Assembly (NCBI RefSeq): GCF_902498805.1
Contig: NZ_LR701575.1
Coordinates: 66,454 to 130,453 of the forward strand
Length of the DNA stretch: 64,000 nucleotides
Source of the DNA: Imperialibacter sp. EC-SDR9
Lineage (GTDB): Bacteria; Bacteroidota; Bacteroidia; Cytophagales; Cyclobacteriaceae
Direction of reading: 5' to 3'
The notes beneath the pieces are model-generated. The model had not been told where the DNA came from. It searched no databases and saw only the letters and a program-made list of their open reading frames with translations. A program made the translations under genes and the position numbers. Positions 24,674 through 33,700 of the stretch are shown here, piece after piece. Positions within the stretch are counted from its first letter, which is position 1. Each line of letters begins with the position of its first letter.

Positions 24674-24984
24674 ATTTCTCAGTTATATTAAAGAACAAGG
24701 CAAGCTTTATTCAACAATTCAAGACTTATGACCCTGACATCCTGATTCCAGAATTAAATGTAGCAATCGAATACAAGTTTATTCGGAAGGGCAATATCAT
24801 TGAGGATTATATAGATCAAGTGAAGACGGACGCAAATAACTATAAGGGAGATAATAGATATGAAAACTTCGTAGCGGTGTTATGCATTGAGGACAGTGCG
24901 TCAGCAACTGAGGATAACATAAGAGAATCATGGACGGCTAAAAACTTTCCCGATAACTGGGATCTGGTGGTGGCCTTTTTGTAA
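24670..24984 (+). pseudogene. 5'-truncated PD-(D/E)XK nuclease-like gene
   Basis: The frame is open from the right IS end to 24984. Its first codons come from the IS end, so the natural start is lost. The remaining 100 or so residues contain DPDILIPELNVAIEYKF, an Asp...Glu-x-Lys arrangement typical of PD-(D/E)XK nucleases. DYIDQVKTDANNYKG and ENFVAVLCIED follow, and the tail is DNWDLVVAFL. Such C-terminal domains occur in phage-defence and mobile-element endonucleases, but this assignment rests on a short motif. No start signal is visible, so it is probably not expressed as an active enzyme. Confidence 0.5.
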
Positions 24985-25020
24985 AGATAGTTTCATGTCT
25001 AAACTCACTAAACCTGACTG

Positions 25021-25064
25021 ATTTGTACCTTATTTGTACCTGACTATTATAACTACCTGACTAT
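25021..25064 (+). repeat. Cluster of short direct repeats beside the attR-like site
   Basis: ATTTGTACCT occurs at 25021-25030 and 25032-25041. TACCTGACTAT occurs at 25037-25047 and 25054-25064, with a related CCTGACTGAT at 25013-25022. They end 15 bases before the right 14-bp core. Tyrosine recombinases and excisionases bind such arm-type repeats next to their crossover cores. Confidence 0.55.
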
Positions 25065-25078
25065 CAACACTAATTACT

Positions 25079-25092
25079 TTTTGTATCGGAAA
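25079..25092 (+). repeat. attR-like core: second copy of the mnmE 3' end
   Basis: TTTTGTATCGGAAA repeats 22949-22962. In the MnmE frame it reads FCIGK and then TAA at 25094-25096, so it probably preserves the original end of mnmE before integration. Confidence 0.75.
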
Positions 25093-25152
25093 GTAAATAA
25101 CGATCACCAGCAATGAAAAAGTGTGCGGCTGTGAATCGGATTGCGATATAAA

Positions 25153-25167
25153 TTACATTTTATGTAA
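25153..25167. promoter_or_regulatory. Palindromic operator before the HigB/HigA cluster
   Basis: TTACAT-TTT-ATGTAA is a perfect 6-bp-arm inverted repeat 22 bases before the toxin ATG, followed by the related word TTTACATTTACA. HigA-type antitoxins repress their own promoters by binding such sites. Confidence 0.5.
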
Positions 25168-25189
25168 CTTTACATTTACAATTGAAGTA

Positions 25190-25486
25190 ATGAGGATTGT
25201 AACGTTCCGAAGGATCAGGGAATACACCGAAAAGGTGCCGGAGGCCAAAACAGCCCTGGAAGAGTGGTATCACAAAACCAGCAAAGCCAGTTGGGAGAAT
25301 TTCCGGGAGATGAGACAGACCTTTAATAGTGTGGACCATGCCGGAAGCAACCGGTATGTTTTCAACATCAAAGGAAATAAATTCCGGCTGATTGCTATAG
25401 TGATTTTTGCTTCAAAAAAAGTGTATATCCGGTTTATCGGTTCACATTCTGAATATGACGACATTCAGGACTATTCAAGTATCTAA
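25190..25486 (+). CDS. higB: HigB-family toxin (RelE/HigB mRNA interferase)
   Basis: The 98-residue product matches HigB toxins. It starts MRIVTFRRIREYTEKVPEA, and the core has ALEEWYHKTSKASWENF and NRYVFNIKGNKFRLIAIV. It ends VYIRFIGSHSEYDDIQDY. These proteins cleave mRNA on the ribosome and are neutralised by HigA. The ATG at 25190 fits the family's usual N-terminus; an upstream in-frame extension does not. It precedes its antitoxin by 11 bases, the toxin-first order typical of higBA. It lies just outside the right att-like repeat. Confidence 0.9.
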   Translation: MRIVTFRRIREYTEKVPEAKTALEEWYHKTSKASWENFREMRQTFNSVDHAGSNRYVFNIKGNKFRLIAIVIFASKKVYIRFIGSHSEYDDIQDYSSI

Positions 25487-25497
25487 AGAATACGGAT

Positions 25498-25851
25498 ATG
25501 ATCAAAGAAAAGGAATATAAAAAGTACCTGGCACGGATCGAAGAGCTTCTAAAGGTTGTGGGCAATGATACCTCTCCGGAAGACCCAACATTTGTCGAAC
25601 TTGATGAAATATCTGACCTCGTTGCTGAGTACGAGGAAGCTCACCTGCCGGTAGCTACGCCTGGGCTGATCGATGTGATCCGGTTACGCATGTCTGAGAT
25701 GGGCCTAAGCCAAAAGGAGCTTGCTGAACTCCTTGGAACATCCGCCAGCCGGATCAGTGAATACTTAAAAGGCAAGCGTGACATTACCCTGGACATGGCT
25801 AAGACTATACATAAAAAGCTGAACATCGATGCTGACATTATTCTCCAGTAA
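25498..25851 (+). CDS. higA: HigA-family antitoxin with C-terminal HTH
   Basis: The 117-residue protein has the HigA layout. A helical, acidic N-terminal half (EYKKYLARIEELL, ELDEISDLVAEYEEAHLPV) wraps the toxin. A C-terminal Xre-type helix-turn-helix (LSQKELAELLGTSASRISEYLKGKRDITLDMAKTIHKKL) binds DNA. It should neutralise the neighbouring HigB and repress the operon. Its 3' end overlaps the following HTH gene by 23 bases in another frame. Confidence 0.9.
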   Translation: MIKEKEYKKYLARIEELLKVVGNDTSPEDPTFVELDEISDLVAEYEEAHLPVATPGLIDVIRLRMSEMGLSQKELAELLGTSASRISEYLKGKRDITLDMAKTIHKKLNIDADIILQ

Positions 25852-26185
25852 AGAAAGACTGCCGGCAAACGACCTAGTACCAGGATCGGCTATGCATCCT
25901 GGAGAGCTTTTAAAAGACGAGCTGGAAGCCAGGGAAATGAAGCAGATTGAGTTGGCAAAGGCACTTGGTATTGCCAAGAATATAATGTCTGAGCTGATTG
26001 GAGGAAAGCGAAACATCACTCCAGAGTTGGCTGTTCGCCTGGAAGATGCCCTTGGCATCAAAGCAGGATTTTGGATGAAATACCAGGTTGCCTATGAGAT
26101 CGATAAGATCCGGGTCAAGAACAAAAAGGCTATGGAGAAGGCCGATATCCCAACAAAGACTAAAGTGCAAATGGCTTCAATTTGA
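25829..26185 (+). CDS. Second HigA/VapI-type HTH antitoxin-like protein without its own toxin
   Basis: The 118-residue product has the signature of the HigA/VapI addiction-module antidote family: MHPGELLKDELEAREMKQIELAKALGIAKNIMSELIGGKRNITPELAVRLEDALG and GFWMKYQVAYEIDKI in blocks. This is a different family from the preceding HigA. ATG at 25829 overlaps higA by 23 bases; ATG at 25892 (MHPGE) is the alternative start and begins exactly at the conserved domain. Its usual HigB-1-like toxin partner is not present upstream. It may be an orphan, or an accessory regulator of the HigB next door. Confidence 0.8.
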   Translation: MLTLFSSKERLPANDLVPGSAMHPGELLKDELEAREMKQIELAKALGIAKNIMSELIGGKRNITPELAVRLEDALGIKAGFWMKYQVAYEIDKIRVKNKKAMEKADIPTKTKVQMASI

Positions 26186-26203
26186 GAGCAAAAACTTCTT
26201 TAT

Positions 26204-26227
26204 CTGCGCAAGATACTGCTTGCGCAG
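26204..26227. terminator. Perfect 9-bp hairpin after the antitoxin cluster
   Basis: CTGCGCAAG and CTTGCGCAG pair across the loop ATACTG, 18 bases after the second antitoxin's stop. No U-tract follows, so it is either a weak or factor-assisted terminator or a processing or binding site. Confidence 0.45.
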
Positions 26228-26330
26228 TGGCCAGCAAAGCCACCGTTTTCCCACACCCACCGCCCATCCTCTCTCCTATTCCGAAATCATAACTACTGCC
26301 CTATCTTAGACAATTATTATCCAGAAGATC

Positions 26331-27284
26331 ATGCATAGAAGAAAATTCATCCAGGCCTCAGCCATGGCCGCCGCCGTTGCGGCGACACCCTCATTTCCCA
26401 CGTTTTCCAGCACGAAAGCCACAAGGAAGTTCAAACTAGCACTCAACCCGGGTATTATCGGGGTGAAGGCCAACTTTGCGCAAACCTTGGATTACGCCAT
26501 CCAGTATGGTTATGAGGCCATTAGTCCGTTTACACAGGAAGTGATGAAAGACTACTCGTCGGCTCAGCTGAACGAAATCATGGCGAAGATGAAGGCCAAC
26601 AAGATCAGCTACGATTCGACCAATATACCTGTGGAGTTTCGCCGGGACGATGCCAAGTTCAAAGAAGACGTGAAGGAACTGCCAAAATTCTGCGAGGCCA
26701 TGCAAAAGCAAGGGGCCACCCGGATCAACACATGGATCATTTCTTCACACGGCACACTTACCTACAATGAAAACATGCGCCAGCATGCCGCCCGGCTTGG
26801 GGAATGCGCCAAAATAATGAATGACTATGGCATAAGGCTTGGTCTTGAGTACCTGGGCATGCGAACACTTGTGGCCGGGAATCGCTATACATTTATCAGT
26901 TCCATGAAGGAAGGGAAAGAACTCATTGCTGCCATAGGAACTGGAAATGTTGGGTTTGTGCTGGACAGCTTCCACTGGTATTGCGCCAACGACACTCTGG
27001 AGGACATCAAAACCCTCACCCCTTCCGATATCATTACAGCCGACATTAACGATGCCAGAGCTGGCTTCAAACGAGAGGAGCAGCAGGACGGAAAACGAGA
27101 GCTGCCACTGGCCACCGGCGTGATCAACATGAAAGACTTTCTGCAGGGTTTGATCGACATCGGGTACGACGGGCCGGTGAGAACCGAGCCGTTTAACCAG
27201 GCGCTTAACGACCTCGAAAACGACGAAGCGCTGACCACCAACATGGCCGCCATGAAAAAATCGCTGGCGCTGGTGGGTATGTAG
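26331..27284 (+). CDS. Tat-exported sugar phosphate isomerase/epimerase-like protein
   Basis: The 317-residue protein starts with a twin-arginine-like signal (MHRRKFIQASAMAAAVAATPSF). A TIM-barrel of the xylose-isomerase-like (AP_endonuc_2) family follows. Expected metal-site acids are seen in LGLEYLGMR, GFVLDSFHWYCAND, TADINDAR and PVRTEPFNQAL. Exported members in Bacteroidetes are usually linked to sugar or inositol breakdown, but the substrate is not predictable. Tat export suggests folding with the metal in the cytoplasm. The gene stands alone after the antitoxin cluster. Confidence 0.85.
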   Translation: MHRRKFIQASAMAAAVAATPSFPTFSSTKATRKFKLALNPGIIGVKANFAQTLDYAIQYGYEAISPFTQEVMKDYSSAQLNEIMAKMKANKISYDSTNIPVEFRRDDAKFKEDVKELPKFCEAMQKQGATRINTWIISSHGTLTYNENMRQHAARLGECAKIMNDYGIRLGLEYLGMRTLVAGNRYTFISSMKEGKELIAAIGTGNVGFVLDSFHWYCANDTLEDIKTLTPSDIITADINDARAGFKREEQQDGKRELPLATGVINMKDFLQGLIDIGYDGPVRTEPFNQALNDLENDEALTTNMAAMKKSLALVGM

Positions 27285-27726
27285 ACATGCCCGACACTGG
27301 AATCCGCCTACCCACACCATGTAGTTTTTGACAGGTATAATTTTTTTCGTTCGGAGGAATACCTACAAAAGCTAACTCATCGTCGCTTCTATGCCCTTCA
27401 GTGCAACCTCGGCAAAGTGCAGTTCTTCGTATGCACGCTACACTGGCCCTAATCGGTTTGAGGCAGGTAGGAACAACATCCCTGGCCTGCTCCGTTGGCT
27501 TTCATGCACTTCCGACAGCATGATCTGAATTACTATTAGGGTAATTGTTTTTTATTAGAATAATACAATTAATAATTTATATAGTGCAGCAAGTAATCGG
27601 CAGGTAATCAACCTAATAGAAGCCAGCCGCTACTTCAATATCTATCAAAAAACCGACCCTCTTCTATTGAAATGCTCTTTTTCGTCCGTAGATTGGGAGA
27701 TATTCGATCATTTTTTTTCTGTACCT
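27285..27726. other. Long intergenic region with a possible decayed minus-strand gene end
   Basis: The left part (27372-27523, minus strand) reads as a plausible protein C-terminus in one frame (RAYEELHFAEVALKGIEATMS and stop), interrupted upstream by an in-frame TAG. It may be a gene remnant. The right part (27530-27600) is very A+T-rich and probably holds the promoter of the giant surface-protein gene. I cannot name a function for either. Confidence 0.3.
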
Positions 27727-30700
27727 ATGTCAAAATTTCGCTGGGTTCTTTTTTTGATCTTATTTAGCAACAATGCCTTTTCCCGGGCTGCAACCCCCAT
27801 CATCAAAAGTTTTTCGCCAACCTCTGCCAGAGTTGGAGATAAGGTAATTATCAAAGGCGAAAACTTCGATGACAAGTCAGAAGGAATGCAGGTATTTATC
27901 GGCGGAGTAGTGGCAAAAATTACAAGTGGCAGCACCACGGAGCTGGAAGTCACTGTGCCACTGGAGGCCAAAATGGGGCCAATTATCGTCGTTTCGTCGA
28001 CTGGCATGGTGGCCACCTCTAACCTCGACTTCATCCCGACATACAGCGACGGTGTTGCCATCATCGACACCAACGCTTTCGGCCCTGAAACCACTATTTC
28101 GACAGATGACAATCCCGAAAGATTAGAAAGTGCTGATTTCGATGGAGACGGCCTCATAGATCTTTTGATGACGCTAACCGGATCGAAGCCCAGCCTGAGT
28201 ATTTTGAGAAACACCACGGATAAAAGTGTTCCTTCTTTCGACGTCACCCCCTATCCCGTCACTTTCGGAAACAATCAGGGAGCAAAAATCCATGACCTGG
28301 ATGGTGATGGAAGGCTCGACATTGTCTGCTGGGGAAGTACCTCCCCGGGAATTGTGGTGATGGCTAATGAAAGTTCACCCGGTGAAATCTCTTTTAGCCC
28401 AGCAACTACCCTGGGCATTGAAGGCACACCTCATATTGGCCTTGTGCTTTCGGATCTTGATCAAGACGGCAAAGTTGACATTGCTGCTATCACAGGAAGC
28501 TCAATCAATATTTACTACAATACCAGCACAATAGGCAAGATCACCTTCACAGGTTCCTCTACCCTTGCCATTGGCGGTGGCGACCTGACGGCAGGCGATT
28601 TGAATGATGACGGGATCCCTGAACTCATTCGAGCCTTTGGAACCAGTTTAGACGTTATCACCAATACCAGCACGCCGGGAAAACCTTCCTTCGGTCCTTT
28701 GACTAGCTTTAAACCTAATTCAGCTGCGGCAATCGTGAGAGCGGCTGATATGGATCAGGATGGTTTCTTGGACATCATTGTAGGATCCCAGACTGCTACT
28801 GTCATAGAAATATTCAGAAATGCCTACGCCAGCGACGGAAAAATTACATTGGATGAACCTCTTGGATTCAATACTGGAGAAGGCTCGTCGAGCTATGGCG
28901 ACTTCTTTGATGTAGGTGATATCAATGGAGATAAGCTGCCCGATATCGCCGTTCCCTCGGTGACCGAAGATCGGATTTTTGTTTATGGCAACAAGAGTGA
29001 GCCGGGCACCATTGCCATGCACGAAGTCGTCGTTTTTGGTACCTCCTCAGCACCGTTTGCTGATCAGCTGGATGACATCGACGGAGACGAAAGACCTGAC
29101 CTGATTTATACCAACCGCCAGGCCGAGGGGAAGGGAATGCTGAGCATAAGACTTAATCAGACTGAGGCCCCAGAGCCAGAAATTAATGTCTACAACGGTG
29201 CAACTGACGCATCTTCAGTTATTACCGACGCACAAGGGACAGCCATCAACTTTGGTAATGCGGTACAGGGAAACAACATCACCCGAACTTTTGCTATCAA
29301 AAATACAGGAACGAGTTCGCTCAATGTCAGCAGCATTACTGTTTCCGGCTCAGCCTTCAGCGTGAACAGTTCTATTACCTCCATTGCAGTGGGCGCCACC
29401 CAAACGTTCACTGTTCGGTTGTCTGGCACAAATGCCGGCACTTTCAGTGCCACCGTCACTATCAACAACAATGACGCTGACGAAAATCCATTTACATTTC
29501 CTGTAACAGGTACCATCCTGGCGCCAGAAATCAATGTGTACAACGGGGCTACGGACGCTTCTCCTGCAATCACTGATGCACAAGTCGCTGTCATCAACTT
29601 TGGCAATGCAGTACAGGGCAACAACATCACAAGGACTTTTGCGATCAAAAATACCGGAACGAGCGTACTCAATGTCAGCAGCATTACTGTCTCCGGCACG
29701 GCCTACGCTGTCAGCAGTGGGATCACCACAGTGGCTGTAAGTGCTACGCAGACCTTCACTGTGACTCTTTCCGGCTCCAACACAGGCACATTCAATGAAA
29801 CGGTGACCATTGCCAGTAACGACGCCGACGAAAACCCTTTTACCTTCCCTGTAAGAGGCGTCATCACCTTTCCTGAAATCAATGTTTACAACGGCGACAC
29901 GGACGCCTCTCCTGTAATCACTGATGCACAAGTCGCTGTCGTCAACTTTGGCAGTGCGGTGCAGGGCAACAGCATCTCCCGAACTTTTGCTGTCAAAAAC
30001 ACAGGGACAAGCATGCTCAATGTCAGCAGCATTACCGTTTCCGGCACGGCCTACAGCGTCAGCAGTGCCATCACCGCAGTGGCTGTGGGCGCTACCCAGA
30101 CTTTCACTGTGACTCTTTCCGGCTCCAACACAGGCACATTCAATGAAACAGTGACTATTGCCAGTGATGACGCAGACGAAAACCCTTTCACCTTTCCTGT
30201 AAGGGGCACTATCACCTTTCCCGAAATCAACGTTTACGACGGTGCCACTGACGCCTCTCCCGTAATCACCGATGCACAAGTCACTTCTATCAACTTTGGC
30301 AGTGCGCTACAAGGAAACAATATTACCAGGACTTTCGCTATCAAAAATACCGGAACGAGCGTACTCAATGTCAGTAGCATTACTGTTTCGGGCACTGCCT
30401 ACAGTTTGGTCAGCGTCATCGCATCTGTTGCCGTGAATGCCACGCAAACTTTTACCGTGACCCTGTCGGGCACCAACCCAGGCAGTTTCAATGAAACAGT
30501 GACCATTGCTAGTAACGACGTAGATGAAAATCCTTTCACTTTCCCCGTAACCGGCACCATCACTGCACCGGAGGTCGATGTTTATAATGGCGACAACGAG
30601 GCCTCGCCAGAGATCATCGATGCGCAAATCACACCGATCAGTTTTGGTGGTGCACTACAAGGAAACGACATTACAAAAACGTTTGCTGTTAAAAACTCCG

Positions 30701-33700
30701 GGACTAGCACGCTAACTATCAGCAGTATAATTGTTACAGGATCGGACTATACTGTCAACAGTTCAATCGGAGCGTTGAGTGCCGGCACTACTCAAACTTT
30801 TACAATTACCTTATCAGGGGCAATTACAGGCACCTTTGATGCGATGGTCACGATTTCGAGCGACGATACCGACGAAAATCCCTTTACGTTCTCCATCACA
30901 GGCGGCATATCTGAGCCAGAGCTAGACGTTTTCTATGGAAGTAGCAATGCTGGTTTTCCCATCATGGACGGGCAGTTGTCAGCCATCGATTTAGGATCCG
31001 TTTTGCAGGGAAATGATATCATACAAACATTTGCTATAGAAAACACCGGGTCATTGCCTCTGGAGGTAAGCAGCATTAGTGTTTCGGGCACTGACTTTAT
31101 CGTTACCAGTTCAATCTCGACAGTTGCAGTCGGCATAACAGAGACATTTACTATCACCCTTTCTGGCGCAACCATGGGCACCTTTAATGCTACAGTGACC
31201 ATCACCAGCAACGACACCAATGAAAACCCATTCACCTTCCCTGTAACAGGTGCCATCACCTTGCCCGAGATCAACGTATACGACGGTGCCACTGATGCCT
31301 CACCGGGGATTACCGATGCGCAAGTGCCCGCAATTAACTTTGGTAGTGCGGTACAAGGAAGCGAGATCATAAGAACCTTTGCAATTAAGAATTCGGGGAC
31401 GAGCACACTCAATATCAGCAACATCACCGTTTCCGGCACCGATTACAGCGTAAACAGCGCCATCTCAACGGTTGCTGCGAATGCAACGGAAACCTTCACT
31501 GTCAGCCTTTCAGGAACCAACACAGGCAACTTCAGCGCTACCGTAACCATCACAAGCGACGATGCTGATGAGAGCGATTTCACTTTCCCTGTAACTGGCA
31601 CAATCACCTTCCCTGAGATCAACGTCTTCGATGGTGCCACAGACGTCTCACCATCAATTACCGATGCACAAGTGACCGCAATCAATTTTGGTAGTGCGGT
31701 ACAAGGAAGCGAGATCATAAGAACCTTTGCCATTAAGAATTCGGGGACGAGCATACTCAATGTCAGCGGCATCACCGTTTCAGGCACCGATTACAACGTA
31801 AACAGCGCCATCTCGACGGTTGCTGCGAACGCAACGGAAACCTTCACTATCAGCCTTTCAGGCACCAACACAGGCAACTTCAGCGCTACCGTAACCATCA
31901 CAAGCGACGATGCTGATGAGAGCGATTTCACTTTCCCTGTGACTGGCACAATCACCTTCCCTGAGATCAACGTCTTCGATGGTGCCACTGATGCCTCGCC
32001 GGGAATTACCGATGCGCAAGTGACCGCAATTAACTTTGGTAGCGCAGTACACGGAAGCGAGATCATAAGAACCTTTGCAATTAAGAATTCGGGGACGAGC
32101 GTACTTAATGTCAGCAGCGTCACCGTTTCCGGCACCGATTACAACGTAAACAGCGCCATCTCGACGGTTGCTGCGAACGCAACGGAAACCTTCACTATCA
32201 GCCTTTCAGGCACCAACACAGGCAACTTCAGTGCTACCGTAACCATCACAAGCGACGATGCTGATGAAAGCGATTTCACGTTCCCCGTGACTGGCACAAT
32301 CACCTATCCGGAAATAAACATGTTTGCTGGTAATGACAACACGGCGTCAGCTATTTCTGATGACCAGACAGAAACTATTAGTTTTGAACCTACTGTTAAA
32401 GGGACTGACGTTCCCAGAAATTTCACTATTGAGAATACCGGCACCAGTGCTCTTAACATAAGTAGTGTGACTGTTTCTGGGGCAGATTTCAGTGTTTCCA
32501 GCGCCATTACTTCCGTCGCAACAAATGCATCAGCCAACTTTAGTATAACCCTTTCAGGGGCAAATGCGGGCACCTTCAATGCCACAGTCACGATTGCGTC
32601 TGACGATGCGGATGAAAATCCATTCACCTTCCCCATTACCGGAACGGTCACATATCCTGAGATCAATGTCTTCGCCGGCACGGACAATACGGCCACCATG
32701 ATCACAGATGGTCAAACCTCTGCTGTAGAGTTTGGTAGTTCAGTGCAGGGCAATCCGATTACCCGTACTTTTGCCATACAAAATGCTGGCACCAGTGTAC
32801 TCACCGTTAGCGGTATAACCTTGTCCGGTACTGATTTCAGCGTTTCCAGTGCCATTACCAGTATTGCCGCTGGCGCTACGGAAACATTCACCGTCACACT
32901 GTCGGGGGACAACACCGGTAACTTTAGCGCCGATGTGACCATCGGCAGCGACAACAGTGGCGACAACTCATTTACCTTCCCTATTACTGGCTCCATCACC
33001 TATCCCAACATTGCAGTGTTTGCCGGAGAGGACAATTCGGGAGAAGCAATATCTGATGAACAAGCCACTCCGATTAGCTTCGGAAGTGCTGTTCAGGGAA
33101 GTAATATCGTAAGAACATTCGCTATTGAAAATACAGGTACGAGCACACTAACCATCAGCGAGGTCACCGTTTCAGGTACTGGTTACAGCGTGACCAATGC
33201 TATTACTGCTATTGCCGCTGGGGCTACCCAAACGTTCACCCTTACCCTTTCGGGCACTGATACCGGCACTTTTGATGAGATCGTAACGATTACAAGCGAT
33301 GATGCAGATGAAAGCCCGTTCACGTTTCCTGTATCTGGCACTATCACCTTTACTGAAATCAGTGTTTTTGCCGGGACAGAAAACACGGCTCCTGCTATTC
33401 TCAACGGTCAGCCGGCACCTGTAGACTTTGGAAGCGCAGCAGAGGGAAGCGAGATTTCTCAGGGTTTTGCCATTGAAAATACCGGCACCAGCAACCTCAA
33501 CATCAGCGCCATTACTGTCGACGGAACAGCCTTCAGTGTCAGCAGTACTATCGCCAGTATCTCACCCGGAAACACCGAAATGTTTACAGTAACTCTATCT
33601 GGTGCCAATGCAGGCATGTTCAATGCCACCGTTGCTATCATTAGCGACGACCTGGATGAAAGCTCATTTACATTCCCCATAACCGGCGAAATATTATCTG

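Larger units (their letters stand above)
22949..25092. mobile_element. Small integrated element or island remnant at the mnmE (trmE) attachment site
   Basis: The segment is bounded by 14-bp direct repeats of the MnmE C-terminal codons (22949-22962 and 25079-25092). It holds a 184-residue unknown protein, a VapB-like/PIN pair with the PIN gene cut short, an IS200-type insertion and a 5'-truncated nuclease-like gene. The 3' end of mnmE is a known integration site (Salmonella genomic island 1). No integrase is present, so this is a degenerate island, a passenger moved in trans, or one part of a former tandem array. Short direct repeats just inside the right end (25021-25064) could be recombinase arm sites. 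Confidence 0.65.

Noticed and set aside
25190-26185. HigB/HigA cluster as part of the att-bounded element
   Set aside because: It lies outside the right 14-bp repeat and I found no third copy of the core before 26330. It may be an older neighbour or part of another insertion, but the sequence does not show it.
27320-27345. TTGACA followed by TATAAT in the region before the giant gene
   Set aside because: The two words are only two bases apart, so they cannot act as -35 and -10 elements, and Bacteroidetes promoters do not use that consensus.
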